Source: a bacterium
GTDB lineage: Bacteria; SZUA-79; Acidulodesulfobacterales; Acidulodesulfobacteraceae
Assembly (NCBI GenBank): GCA_021821565.1
Contig: JAKACI010000001.1
Location: 1-22,565, forward strand
Length of the DNA stretch: 22,565 nt
Reading direction: 5' to 3'
The position numbers were made by a program, and so were the translations under genes. Of this stretch, positions 1-8,376 are shown one piece after another; within the stretch, counting starts at the first letter, position 1, and the number at the start of each line of letters is the position of its first letter. Under the pieces are notes generated by a model. It did no database searches. It had not been told where the DNA came from and saw nothing but the letters and a program-made list of their open reading frames with translations.

Positions 1-1360
1 AAGTCGGTTTAAGATTTACGGGAGGATTTTCGGCATTAAAATTTTTAAATAAATTTTTTGTCTTTTCTATAGATTCCAGAGTCAAAACAGTTTCGTACAC
101 AGGAAGATTATTTAATACAGCTCCGTTAGAAACAATGTATTCAGGCAATTCGCTATTTATTTTTAAAGCCTGCGGAAATAGAAATTTTTTTCCTTTAATA
201 TTTATTTTATTGTTTAAAAATTCTAATTCTTTTATAATCCCACCCTGAGAAAATGATTCCTGCGTCGAAGGGGAAATGTCGGTTATAATACCATATTTCT
301 TTAATTCTGCGGATGTTGCCAAACCCACTGAAATAATTTTACAATTGTGCAATATTCTTAAATCCTTATTTTGTGAAAATATTCTTTCAAAATATCCTTC
401 TACGGCATTTGCGCTTGTAAAAATTAAAAAATCATAGTATTTAATATCTTCTATTGAGTTTAAAATTGCAGCTTCGTCAATATTTTCACTTTTTTTTATT
501 ATTTTAATCAAAGGAAGTTCTATTATTTCTGCGCCGTATCTTTTTAAATTGGCGGACAGCACTGAAGATTTTCCAGTCGAACGGGTAATTAGCGCTTTGA
601 CGCCGTTTAACGGTCTTTTCTCAAACCATTGTATCTTTCGTCTTAAGCGGACAACATCCCCTACAATTAGTATCAGGGGGCTTTTTAAACCTTTGTTGTG
701 CACATCCTCTTCAATAGTTTTAAGCGTTCCGACGGCAACTTTTTGATTTGCGGTTGTTCCTTCCTGAATAACGGCGGCGGGAGTATTTTCGTTTTTTCCC
801 GCATTTACCATTTCATTAATAATATTAGCTAGATTTTTATATCCCATTAAAACAACAATAGTAGAAGCTCCGGTTATTTTATCCCAGTTTATACTTGTTT
901 CTTCTTTATGTTCTCCTTCGTGTCCTGTAACTATAGCAACGGTCGAAGAATAATCTCTGTGCGTTAAAGGGATGCCCGCATAGGCTGGAACGGCAAAAGA
1001 GGACGAAATGCCTGGTATTATTTCAAAGTCTATCCCTTCTTCATATAATTTTTCTGCTTCTTCCCCGCCTCTTCCGTATAAAAAAGGGTCTCCCCCTTTA
1101 AGTCTCACGACTGTTTTGTTTTCTTTTGCTTTTTGCGCCAGCAATTCATTTATAGAATACTGGGGAAGTGTATGATTTGAAGACCGCTTGCCCGCATATA
1201 TTATTTCACAGTCTTTTCGCGCATATTTTAAAAGGTCGTCAGAAATAAGACTATCATAAACTATAACATCTGCTTCGCCTATAACTCTTTTTGCTTTCAA
1301 AGTTAAAAGTTCCGGGTCCCCCGGTCCTGCCCCCGTAAGATAAACTAGAGGTTTACTCAT
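1..1360 (-). CDS. cobA-hemD: Fused uroporphyrinogen-III C-methyltransferase / uroporphyrinogen-III synthase (partial, C-terminus off window)
   Basis: The frame is open from the ATG at 1360 to the window edge, giving 453 residues. Residues 1-240 are a SAM-dependent methyltransferase (SUMT) that converts uroporphyrinogen III to precorrin-2. It shows the N-terminal GAGPGDPELLT (10-20) and the LKGGDPFLYGRGGEE stretch (about 87-101). A linker ends at W245, and from about residue 253 a HemD-like domain begins (GVKALITRSTGKS), followed by an FTSAN element typical of uroporphyrinogen-III synthase, which cyclises hydroxymethylbilane. Fused proteins of this kind usually run to about 500 residues, so roughly the last 50 are missing. 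The start is supported by AAGGA about 10 nt upstream. It lies last in the tetrapyrrole cluster in this window, 147 nt after hemC. The fusion makes and then methylates uroporphyrinogen III, feeding siroheme, cobalamin or siroheme-dependent heme. No frameshift was seen at the domain junction. Confidence 0.93.
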   Translation of the reverse strand, partial: MSKPLVYLTGAGPGDPELLTLKAKRVIGEADVIVYDSLISDDLLKYARKDCEIIYAGKRSSNHTLPQYSINELLAQKAKENKTVVRLKGGDPFLYGRGGEEAEKLYEEGIDFEIIPGISSSFAVPAYAGIPLTHRDYSSTVAIVTGHEGEHKEETSINWDKITGASTIVVLMGYKNLANIINEMVNAGKNENTPAAVIQEGTTANQKVAVGTLKTIEEDVHNKGLKSPLILIVGDVVRLRRKIQWFEKRPLNGVKALITRSTGKSSVLSANLKRYGAEIIELPLIKIIKKSENIDEAAILNSIEDIKYYDFLIFTSANAVEGYFERIFSQNKDLRILHNCKIISVGLATSAELKKYGIITDISPSTQESFSQGGIIKELEFLNNKINIKGKKFLFPQALKINSELPEYIVSNGAVLNNLPVYETVLTLESIEKTKNLFKNFNAENPPVNLKPT

Positions 1361-1400
1361 ATAAAATTTTTCCTTATATTGATTATACTAATTATTTTTA

Positions 1401-1438
1401 TTATTTTATTATTTTATTATTGATATTGATATTGATAT
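1401..1438. repeat. Short AT-rich tandem repeats in the hemC-cobA/hemD gap
   Basis: Two 8-bp units (TTATTTTA) at 1401-1416, followed by a partial copy, run directly into three exact 6-bp units (TGATAT) at 1421-1438. They lie in the 147-nt spacer between hemC and cobA-hemD. This looks like a slippage-prone microsatellite. I see no function for it. Confidence 0.8.
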
Positions 1439-1507
1439 TATTTTTTTATTTTTATCGTAATTTGTATTTCCATGCTACTACATTTTTTGTTATTATTTTC
1501 GTTATTT

Positions 1508-2608
1508 TTATTTATTTTTAGATAAAATTTCCGAACCGCCTTTTTCTATAATAAGATGTGCGAGTTTTTTGCCTAATTCTTTATATTCAGATTTACTTCC
1601 TTTAATTTGTTCTTCTAAATATTGCCCGTCAATATTAGAAACAAATCCTTTAATATTTATTTCAATTTCATTTTCATTATTGAGACTGCTATTGAAATCA
1701 AAATATGAATAGACGCCGACAGGCGAAGCGCACCCGCAATCTAATATTTTAATAAACTGCCTCTCGGCATAAGTTGAAACAAAGGTGTTTTCATCGTTGA
1801 TAAATTGCAAAATTTCGGCTAAACCTTGATTTTCTTTTGCAAATTCAATTGCTATAACTCCCTGTCCGCATTGTGGTATAAAAACAAACGGGTCAAGATA
1901 GAAATCAATCAAATGCTCAAGACCTAATCTTATCAATCCGCTTGAAGAAAGTATAATCGCATCAAAAAAACCGTCTTTTACTTTTTGAATTCTTGTGTCA
2001 ATATTGCCTCTTAACGGCTCAAAAATCAAATCATCTCTTAATCTCTGCATAAGAATTCTTCGTCTTAAGCTTGATGTCCCGATTATTGAACGGGGCTTAA
2101 GCAAACTGACGACATCAACAAATGAAACCCTGTTTTTTTTTGTATCTATATTATTATTATTTATATGATTGATATTTTCATTATTTGCAAGCCCTGAATT
2201 TAAATTTTTGCGAACTGCTTTACCGTTAAGTAGGTCTATGGCTGATTCATTTTTTAATATCATACAATCTCGAGGATCGTCTCTCTTTAGCACGCATCCT
2301 ATCGTTAATTCATCCGGTATAACCTGAGGCACGTCTTTTAAACTGTGAACTGCAATATCTATTTCGCCTGCAAGTAAAGCTTCTTCAATTTCTTTTACGA
2401 ATAAACCTTTGCCGCCGAAAGAGCTCAAGGAAGCATGCACAATTTTATCGCCGGATGTTTTAATCGTGATAATTTCTACATCTGTATCTATATTTTGTTC
2501 TTTAAAAACATTTAATAGTTTATCTTTAACGGTATTTGCCTGATAAAGCGCGAGTTTACTGCCGCGCGTGCCCACTTTTAAGATGTATTTGTCGTTGTTT
2601 AATTGCAT
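1508..2608 (-). CDS. hemC: Hydroxymethylbilane synthase (porphobilinogen deaminase)
   Basis: This cytosolic enzyme joins four porphobilinogens into hydroxymethylbilane, the substrate of the HemD domain encoded downstream. Visible signatures are VGTRGSKLAL near the N-terminus, GGKGLFVKEIEEAL (about 65-78), DIAVHSLKDVP (84-94, with the catalytic Asp84), GTSSLRRR (177-184) and GCASPVG with Cys293, the expected attachment site of the dipyrromethane cofactor. At 366 residues it is longer than the usual 300-320. The excess is an Asn-rich insert at about residues 131-172, just before the conserved KPRSIIGTSSLRRR. The gene starts 36 nt after the hemA stop, so it is probably co-transcribed with it. 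No clear Shine-Dalgarno sequence precedes the ATG, but the conserved N-terminus begins within ten residues of it, so the start is probably right. Confidence 0.96.
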   Translation of the reverse strand: MQLNNDKYILKVGTRGSKLALYQANTVKDKLLNVFKEQNIDTDVEIITIKTSGDKIVHASLSSFGGKGLFVKEIEEALLAGEIDIAVHSLKDVPQVIPDELTIGCVLKRDDPRDCMILKNESAIDLLNGKAVRKNLNSGLANNENINHINNNNIDTKKNRVSFVDVVSLLKPRSIIGTSSLRRRILMQRLRDDLIFEPLRGNIDTRIQKVKDGFFDAIILSSSGLIRLGLEHLIDFYLDPFVFIPQCGQGVIAIEFAKENQGLAEILQFINDENTFVSTYAERQFIKILDCGCASPVGVYSYFDFNSSLNNENEIEINIKGFVSNIDGQYLEEQIKGSKSEYKELGKKLAHLIIEKGGSEILSKNK

Positions 2609-2644
2609 AATTTAATTATTTTACTTTATTATTGTTTTGCTATT

Positions 2645-4120
2645 TTATTTAACTTTTTTATTATTTAATTGAATAATTTTATTATTATAATAATCATAAT
2701 CATTTTTTTCATTATTAATATTGTCGCTGCCGTCATCGCTATAGCCTCCGCAGTTCAATATTTCCTTTTTAGTTTCTTTGTTTTCTTTAGATACGCTGTT
2801 AATGTTTAAATCTAAATCAAAAAGCATTTTGACAGCCTCCGTAAGATTTAAACCATTGAAATCAATCTCCGATCTTTTAATTTTAGTAATAGGCTCGTGA
2901 AGAATCTTGTTTGTTATAGAATTTGCAATTGCTTCTATATTTTCATCTTTATTATTAATATATTTACATAATTCGGTAAAAATAATACCGTTGACTTTGC
3001 TTCTTAAATTTACAATTATCGGAACGACATTAAGAGAATTTTTCCAGTCCATGAAATCTTTTGTTTCTTCTTCTGTTATCTTTTCCGCAAAATCAGCCTC
3101 ATGCTGTCTTACATCAAGATTATTTTCAATAATTTTGCCGATATCGTCAATATCAAAAAGATACACATTGGAAATTTTATTTATTTCAGGGTCAATATTG
3201 CGCGGAACCGATATGTCTATTAGAAAAATAGGTTTTTGTTTGCGTATTTTAATAATAGGCTGAATATCTTCGTACTTTATAACATACGTGTCCGCGCCTG
3301 TAGAACATAATACTATATCGGCTACCGTTAATATTTTATAATATTCGTTAAAGTCAATAATTGTTTTAGAATCATATCCGTCAAGCTCTCCTGCAAGTTT
3401 TACAGCTTTTTCTTTTGTCCTGTTTGTAATAAATATTTCGCTAATCCCTTGTTTTATAAAATGTTTGGCTGCAATTTTCCCCATCTCTCCAGTTCCAAGC
3501 AGTAAAACCTTTTTATTGCTTATATCGTTAAATATTTTTTTGGCAAGTTCTACCGCCGCGTAACTTATTGAAACCGGCGCGGCTGCTATTTTTGTCTCTG
3601 TCCTTACCCTTTTAGCGCAGTAAAAAGCTTTATGGAAAAGCTTATTTAAAATTAAGCCAGTATTTCTAAATTCACAGGCTTCGTTGTATGACTCTTTTAT
3701 CTGGCCTAAAATTTGCGGTTCGCCTATTATCATTGAATCTAAACTTGACGCAACGATAAAAAAATGCCGTACTGCTTCAAAATTTTTATATATATAAAAC
3801 ATACTCTGCAATTCTTCATTTTTAAAATTATTACCGAATAAATACCTGAGTATAATATTTTTTATAATTAGGGCATAATCCGTATTTTTATTACTGTTGT
3901 TAGAACTGTCCGATACTGTAAATATAAATTCAACTCTATTGCATGTAGAAATTATCGCCGATTCTTGAATTAGCTGTTTTCCTATTTCTTCATTAAACAA
4001 TTTTTTAATATCAAAAATAAATTTGTTCCTTAATTCTTTTGTAAGAATTTTCTTAGATGCTTCTTCTCTGTGAATTATGTCTGACGATTTATGGTTTAAA
4101 CCAGTAACAATAATTTCCAT
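2645..4120 (-). CDS. hemA: Glutamyl-tRNA reductase
   Basis: It reduces glutamyl-tRNA(Glu) with NADPH to glutamate-1-semialdehyde, the first committed step of the C5 tetrapyrrole route. The N-terminal GLNHKSSDI and STCNRVEF, with the catalytic Cys60, are diagnostic. IIGEPQILGQIK (131-142) and the NADPH-binding LLLGTGEMG (207-214) follow, then the C-terminal dimerisation helices (about 350-440). At 491 residues it exceeds the usual 410-450. Roughly the last 50 residues are a polar Asn/Asp/Lys-rich tail with no family counterpart, and a short Asn-rich stretch lies at 71-81. It sits between hemX, which is often next to hemA and is thought to influence HemA level, and hemC. A 195-nt gap containing a GC-rich hairpin separates it from hemX, so it may have its own promoter or a processing site. 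No obvious Shine-Dalgarno sequence is present. Confidence 0.96.
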   Translation of the reverse strand: MEIIVTGLNHKSSDIIHREEASKKILTKELRNKFIFDIKKLFNEEIGKQLIQESAIISTCNRVEFIFTVSDSSNNSNKNTDYALIIKNIILRYLFGNNFKNEELQSMFYIYKNFEAVRHFFIVASSLDSMIIGEPQILGQIKESYNEACEFRNTGLILNKLFHKAFYCAKRVRTETKIAAAPVSISYAAVELAKKIFNDISNKKVLLLGTGEMGKIAAKHFIKQGISEIFITNRTKEKAVKLAGELDGYDSKTIIDFNEYYKILTVADIVLCSTGADTYVIKYEDIQPIIKIRKQKPIFLIDISVPRNIDPEINKISNVYLFDIDDIGKIIENNLDVRQHEADFAEKITEEETKDFMDWKNSLNVVPIIVNLRSKVNGIIFTELCKYINNKDENIEAIANSITNKILHEPITKIKRSEIDFNGLNLTEAVKMLFDLDLNINSVSKENKETKKEILNCGGYSDDGSDNINNEKNDYDYYNNKIIQLNNKKVK

Positions 4121-4195
4121 GCTAATTTAGTATAAAATAATGTATATGTTTAGAATTTTTTAATTTATCCTTATTTTATAATTTTATAACTTGAA

Positions 4196-4225
4196 GACCC
4201 CTTCCGTGAGGAAGGTTAGTTGTCT
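4196..4225. repeat. GC-rich hairpin in the hemX-hemA gap
   Basis: A perfect 6-bp stem (CCTTCC / GGAAGG, 4200-4205 with 4210-4215) closes a GTGA loop. A further 4-bp pair, AGAC/GTCT (4195-4198 with 4222-4225), lies across an asymmetric internal loop. It stands out sharply from the AT-only surroundings. Read from the plus strand the loop is a GNRA tetraloop. No T-run follows on either strand, so it is not a standard intrinsic terminator. It could be an mRNA-processing hairpin, a REP-like element or the remnant of an IS200/IS605-type end. I cannot decide between these. Confidence 0.6.
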
Positions 4226-4315
4226 ATGCTCTAATTTTTAATTTTATAAATATTTAATGTAACTATTTTATTTTTTAAATTATTTTAATTAACTTAATCC
4301 GACTTAATTTATAGT

Positions 4316-5200
4316 TTATTTAAATCCATGAAATTCCGGTAAAAGATAAAAAGAAAAGCCTACGGCTAATAAAATCATAATAAAACCTGCTATGCTGAGT
4401 AAAGCTGCTTTATTGCCTCTTAAACCTTTTGCAACACGTTCATGTAATAAAAATGCGTATATAAACCAGGTAATAAACGAAATAATTTCAATAGGTTTAA
4501 CAAACGACATAGATTTAAGCAAAGCGCTTGAAAGATATATACCTATAACAATACCTGCGGTTAAAGCTGGGAACCCCAATTTTAAACACTGATAATTCAT
4601 ATTATCCAACAATTCTAAGTTATATCCGTTCCCTAAATTAAAATAATTAAAATTTTTGCGAAAATTAAATAATTCTGCTTTATTATTACCGCTTTTATTA
4701 TTGCTATTATTGACAATTTTTAAATTCTTTTTAAGTTTTAGCTTTCTTTCCTGAAAAATATATATTAAAGATAAAATAAATGCAAGCGTGAACAAAGAAT
4801 CTCCTGCTGATATAAGAATAACATGCGTTATCAAAAGCCATGAATCTACCCTTAATATAGCGGTGATATCTGCAGAAGGAGCAAAATATGATATTAACAA
4901 CCCTGCTATAACTAAAGGGGTCGCATAAATAACAATATATTTTGCTTTATACAAAAGTTCAAAAAGAATAATGATAAGCATAAGTATCCAGGAATTAAGA
5001 AAAATCATCAGGTCAATCGGTATAATCATAGTAAAATGATATTTATCCAAACCCATAAAAACAATTGCGCTCTGGATAATAAAAGCGGAATATACAAAAA
5101 AAATAAAGTATTTATGCGGATTATCTTTCTTGAAATAAAGAACCGCATAAGATAAAACATATAATATAAGCGGGATAAAATAATAATTTTTAAAAATCAT
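4316..5200 (-). CDS. hemX: CcsA/HemX-family integral membrane protein (cytochrome c assembly type)
   Basis: A polytopic inner-membrane protein of 294 residues with about eight hydrophobic segments (near 7-23, 32-50, 58-82, 88-106, 120-148, 208-228, 238-253 and 265-286). The HemX/CcsA pattern is visible: WLLITH with His126, LLDNMNYQCLKLGFPALT (about 197-214) and the C-terminal LLHERVAKGLRGNKAALL with His253. Relatives take part in heme handling or cytochrome c maturation, and HemX next to hemA is reported to affect glutamyl-tRNA reductase level. The precise role here is inferred from context. Its ATG overlaps the sirC stop in an ATGA at 5197-5200, indicating translational coupling. A Lys/Asn-rich insert at about 155-195 lengthens the loop between two membrane segments. 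Confidence 0.85.
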   Translation of the reverse strand: MIFKNYYFIPLILYVLSYAVLYFKKDNPHKYFIFFVYSAFIIQSAIVFMGLDKYHFTMIIPIDLMIFLNSWILMLIIILFELLYKAKYIVIYATPLVIAGLLISYFAPSADITAILRVDSWLLITHVILISAGDSLFTLAFILSLIYIFQERKLKLKKNLKIVNNSNNKSGNNKAELFNFRKNFNYFNLGNGYNLELLDNMNYQCLKLGFPALTAGIVIGIYLSSALLKSMSFVKPIEIISFITWFIYAFLLHERVAKGLRGNKAALLSIAGFIMILLAVGFSFYLLPEFHGFK

Positions 5201-5847
5201 AGACTGACTTCCTCAAGAAAATTGCTCAAAAATAAACTGATATCATTATATTTTTTCTCCTTCACCAATTCAAAAAGTTCCGAAGAAAGAAGTTTGTCAA
5301 ATATTTCTTGATTTTTTTTTTGCGGTAAATTTTTCTTTTTTACTTCTTTTCTGACTAAACCTAAAATTTTTACAAAAACAGTATATTCTTCTCCATATAT
5401 TTTTTCTAAACCTTCCCTTATTTTTCTTGCAAATAGAGGACTGAATCCTCCTGTAAATATTGCAATGTCAAATTCTCCTCTTGATACTAAGGCTGGAAGA
5501 GTAAATGTGCATAAAGCCGGTTTATCTGCCACATTGATTAAAATGTTTTTTTGAATGCATCTTTTATATAGCTCTTCTTCCATCTTTGTATTTTCATCGG
5601 TAGGCGAAATAGCGCAAAAAACTGCAAAACAACCTTCTTCATCGCCAATTTCATATATTCTTTTAACCCATTTAATTTTTGATTTTTTTGCGATAGTGTC
5701 AATATCATCTATAATTTCAGGAGAAACAACGGTAATTTCAGCGCCTTTTTCAATAAGCCGCTCTATTTTTCTTGATGCAACATTACCTCCTCCGACGACA
5801 AGCACTTTTTTATCAAAAATATTTAAACCGATCGGATAATATTTCAT
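5197..5847 (-). CDS. sirC: Precorrin-2 dehydrogenase / sirohydrochlorin ferrochelatase family protein (CysG N-terminal / Met8 type)
   Basis: An NAD-dependent enzyme that oxidises precorrin-2 to sirohydrochlorin; some relatives also insert iron to give siroheme. The Rossmann start VLVVGGGNVASRKIERL (15-31) and TVVSPE (39-44) are typical, as is NVADKPALCTFTLPA (105-119), in which Asp108 matches the aspartate implicated in dehydrogenase and chelatase chemistry of CysG/Met8. At 216 residues it is normal for the stand-alone form that lacks the methyltransferase half, which here is supplied by the cobA-hemD fusion. It is the first gene of the tetrapyrrole cluster and overlaps hemX by 4 nt. No strong Shine-Dalgarno sequence is seen. 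A possible -10 box lies about 40 nt upstream. Whether it also chelates iron cannot be told from sequence alone. Confidence 0.9.
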   Translation of the reverse strand: MKYYPIGLNIFDKKVLVVGGGNVASRKIERLIEKGAEITVVSPEIIDDIDTIAKKSKIKWVKRIYEIGDEEGCFAVFCAISPTDENTKMEEELYKRCIQKNILINVADKPALCTFTLPALVSRGEFDIAIFTGGFSPLFARKIREGLEKIYGEEYTVFVKILGLVRKEVKKKNLPQKKNQEIFDKLLSSELFELVKEKKYNDISLFLSNFLEEVSL

Positions 5848-5885
5848 AAAATAATTTTATTATTTTTTTATTTATGCATTAAAGT

Positions 5886-5891
5886 ATTATA
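5886..5891 (-). promoter_or_regulatory. Candidate -10 box upstream of the tetrapyrrole cluster
   Basis: A perfect TATAAT on the minus strand, preceded by TTG, lies about 40 nt before the sirC start in the 138-nt gap behind the AMMECR1 gene. No convincing -35 element accompanies it, and chance matches are common in DNA this AT-rich, so this is only a suggestion. Confidence 0.25.
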
Positions 5892-5985
5892 CAAGCTATT
5901 ATTATATATAATTGTTCTTATTATATTTTTTTAATATTTATTTAATTTATTTATACTTTATTGTGTTTGTATTCTGCGGTTTATC

Positions 5986-6552
5986 CTATTCACTGAAAAT
6001 TTCCGCCGAAAATATATAAATATCAGCATTTTCTTTATAGGCATCGCTATGCAGTCCTGCCTTTTGAGATACTGCTTCTAAAAATTGTGTTTTATTCATA
6101 TGGTATTCTGTTGCCACTTGAGGCAGTAAAACGCCATGGTATGGTCCTTTCATTATATACAAGCCGTGTTTTTCTATTATAATTTCATCAAAACTGCTAA
6201 TTTTTTCTAAAGTACTTAAAACCGATATTTCTATACTAATATTATTAATTTCCAAAGAATCAAGAGGTCTGAATCTTGGGTCGTTAAATGCCGCTTCGTA
6301 TGCCATTTTATATATATTGGTATAAATGGGCACATTCGAAACAAAGTTTCCTATGCATCCTCTTAACTGTTCGCCGTTTGTCTTTAAAGTTACAAACACG
6401 CCGGCTTTTTTCTTTAAGTTATCTGTCAAAGAACTTAAGAGCTCCTCGGAGTTTAAATAATTATCTTTTTTTCCGCTCAAAGAATCTTCAATAGATTTTC
6501 TGGCAATTTTTATTAACAGTTTTTTCTCACTCTCAGTTAAATTGGATTCCAT
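5986..6552 (-). CDS. amrA: AMMECR1-domain protein (AmmeMemoRadiSam system protein A type)
   Basis: A single AMMECR1 domain of 188 residues, normal length. Recognisable elements are GVFVTLKTNGEQLRGCIG (51-68) with the invariant LRGCIG, AAFNDPRFRPL (87-97), and GVLLPQVATEY (140-150) near the C-terminus. The biochemical role of the family is not settled. In many bacteria and archaea it occurs with a Memo-like protein and a radical SAM enzyme in the so-called AmmeMemoRadiSam set. Neither partner is in this window; the only radical SAM protein here is MoaA, which has a different job. The conserved Cys66 in LRGCIG could be functional. A weak AAGG lies about 10 nt before the ATG. The gene follows the OsmC gene after 43 nt on the same strand, so they may be co-transcribed. 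Confidence 0.88.
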   Translation of the reverse strand: MESNLTESEKKLLIKIARKSIEDSLSGKKDNYLNSEELLSSLTDNLKKKAGVFVTLKTNGEQLRGCIGNFVSNVPIYTNIYKMAYEAAFNDPRFRPLDSLEINNISIEISVLSTLEKISSFDEIIIEKHGLYIMKGPYHGVLLPQVATEYHMNKTQFLEAVSQKAGLHSDAYKENADIYIFSAEIFSE

Positions 6553-6595
6553 TTATGTTCGCCTTTTTTATTAAATTATTAATATTAAACTTATA

Positions 6596-7024
6596 TTATA
6601 AAATATTATACGAATATTCTATGTCGGCAGCTCTTTGGAGCATTGCCCAAACACTGCAGTATTTATCTTTTGAAAGCGAAATTGCTCTTTTAATAGCATC
6701 TTCGTCTATATTAACCCCTTTAAAATTATATATAATATTAATTTTGGTAAAAATCATGGGGTGCGACACCGCTCTCTGTCCTTTGACGAGTACATCGTAA
6801 GATTCAATCATCTGTTTTTTTTTGTTTAGAATTGAAATAATATCCATAGAACTGCATCCTGCTAATCCGATAAGAAGCATTTCTGTCGGTTTTATACCTT
6901 CATCGTTTCCGCCTACTTCTTTTGATGTGTCCAAAATGATTTTATAATCAGGATTAGATGAAGAGTATCCTTCAAATCGCAAATTTTTTATATGATTAAG
7001 TTTGATTTCCATTATGTTGGGCAT
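6596..7024 (-). CDS. OsmC family protein
   Basis: A 142-residue OsmC-fold protein closer to the YhfA-like branch than to classic peroxide-inducible OsmC. The two hallmark cysteines are present: Cys57 in GLAGCSSMD and Cys123 in DKYCSVWAML. In OsmC/Ohr proteins this pair forms the peroxidatic and resolving thiols that reduce organic hydroperoxides. For YhfA-like members the substrate is not established, so hydroperoxide reduction is an inference. The protein has normal length and no low-complexity insert. Two in-frame ATGs lie four codons apart; I chose the upstream one because an AGAGGT sits 8 nt before it. It lies between gpsA (162-nt gap) and the AMMECR1 gene (43 nt), all on the same strand. 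Confidence 0.9.
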   Translation of the reverse strand: MPNIMEIKLNHIKNLRFEGYSSSNPDYKIILDTSKEVGGNDEGIKPTEMLLIGLAGCSSMDIISILNKKKQMIESYDVLVKGQRAVSHPMIFTKINIIYNFKGVNIDEDAIKRAISLSKDKYCSVWAMLQRAADIEYSYNIL

Positions 7025-7032
7025 AATAATTT

Positions 7033-7038
7033 ACCTCT
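7033..7038 (-). promoter_or_regulatory. Ribosome binding site of the OsmC gene
   Basis: AGAGGT on the minus strand, 8 nt before the ATG at 7024. It favours this start over the second in-frame ATG four codons later. Many genes in the window have no recognisable site. Confidence 0.7.
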
Positions 7039-7186
7039 ATTTTATTAATTAAATTATTTTTATATTTACTATTTTTATATTTACTATTTATATATATTTG
7101 CATAAAATCACATAAATAAACATAATAAGATTAATAAAAAAATTATCTTTATTTGTTTAAAATTATTTTTTATTAAAATTTTTTAA

Positions 7187-8233
7187 TTAATCAAATTCAT
7201 TTTTTATATCTCTTCGAAGAAGCATTGATATAGCATCATGCGGCTTTAAACCTTCATAAAGCACTAAATAGACAATTTCGGTTATAGGCATATAAATATT
7301 TTTTTGTTTTGCCAATATATGTACTGATTTAGTCGTCGTAACCCCTTCGGCAATCATTTTCATACCATTTACTATTAAATCAAGACTCATTCCCTGAGCA
7401 ATCTTTAATCCTACCGTCCTGTTTCTGCTTAAATCGGATGTAGAAGTTAAAATTAAATCTCCTATTCCGGATAAACCGGCAAAAGTTTGCCTGTCAGCGC
7501 CCATAGCTTCGCCGAATCTAGTAATTTCCGCAATGCCGCGGGTTAATAACGCAGCTCTTGCATTATAGCCTAATTTTAACCCGTCCGATATACCCGATGC
7601 AAGCGCTATAATATTTTTAAGCGCCCCGCCAAGTTCTAAACCTGTTACATCATTTAAAGTATATATGCGGAAATTTTGATTATTTTTAAAAAATTCTTTA
7701 ATGCGGACAAGTACGGAATTATTAAAAGAAGCTACACAAACCGCCGTAGGAAGACCTGCTGCTACCTCTGCCGCAAAACTTGGCCCGCTTAACATAGCAT
7801 ATCTTTCAAGCATTTGCTTTCCAAAAACATCCGAAAATACTTTATGCGGCATCTCTAAAGTATTAAATCCGACACCTTTTGCAGTATTAATAAAAATATA
7901 ATCGTTAAAATTAAATTGCGTATTATATCGTTTAATTTCTTCAAAAGTGCTTTGTAAAGCTATTGACGGAACAACTAAAAATATTATATCCGCATTTTTA
8001 AAAACAGATTCAAATTTGTCTTCAATAATAATATTTTCTTTTAAAACTATTCCAGGCAGATAATCAGAGTTTTGTCTGCATTGTCTTAATTTTTTGGCGA
8101 ACTCGGAATTTCTGCATTTTAGATAAACTTTATCCGTATATTTGGAAAAATTCACCGCCAATGCAGTCCCGAAACTCCCCGCTCCTATAATTCCCGGCAC
8201 AATATCTGTATCATTATTTTTTTCATAAAGCAT
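7187..8233 (-). CDS. gpsA: Glycerol-3-phosphate dehydrogenase [NAD(P)+]
   Basis: A cytosolic enzyme that reduces dihydroxyacetone phosphate to sn-glycerol-3-phosphate for phospholipid synthesis. The nucleotide-binding GIIGAGSFGTALA (14-26) opens the fold. VVPS (87-90), NTAKG (116-120), LSGPSFAAEV (148-157), the catalytic Lys206 in GALKNIIALASG, and LSGIGDLILT...SRNR (254-272) are all in place, with the conserved Glu297 in IAEGVTT. At 348 residues it is only slightly longer than usual because of a short N-terminal extension of about 11 residues. No Shine-Dalgarno sequence is evident, so the exact start is less certain than the identity. It is flanked by gyrA upstream (143-nt gap) and the OsmC gene downstream. 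It lacks the Asn-rich inserts found in many neighbours. Confidence 0.96.
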   Translation of the reverse strand: MLYEKNNDTDIVPGIIGAGSFGTALAVNFSKYTDKVYLKCRNSEFAKKLRQCRQNSDYLPGIVLKENIIIEDKFESVFKNADIIFLVVPSIALQSTFEEIKRYNTQFNFNDYIFINTAKGVGFNTLEMPHKVFSDVFGKQMLERYAMLSGPSFAAEVAAGLPTAVCVASFNNSVLVRIKEFFKNNQNFRIYTLNDVTGLELGGALKNIIALASGISDGLKLGYNARAALLTRGIAEITRFGEAMGADRQTFAGLSGIGDLILTSTSDLSRNRTVGLKIAQGMSLDLIVNGMKMIAEGVTTTKSVHILAKQKNIYMPITEIVYLVLYEGLKPHDAISMLLRRDIKNEFD

Positions 8234-8376
8234 ATTTAGAATTAACTATATAAAATGAATAAGTGAATAAGAAATAAATTATTATAATAACGTAATTGCA
8301 AAAACACATACAAATAATTTCAAATATTACAGCTATTATCTTAATAATAACGATATATTAAATTATGAATATTAAA

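Noticed and set aside
1401..1438. Possible CRISPR-like or protein-binding iterons in the hemC-cobA gap
   Set aside because: Units are only 6-8 bp, contiguous and AT-only, with no spacers. A simple microsatellite explains them.
4196..4225. Intrinsic terminator between hemX and hemA
   Set aside because: The stem is short and neither strand has a T-run after it. Placement within a functional cluster also makes full termination unlikely.
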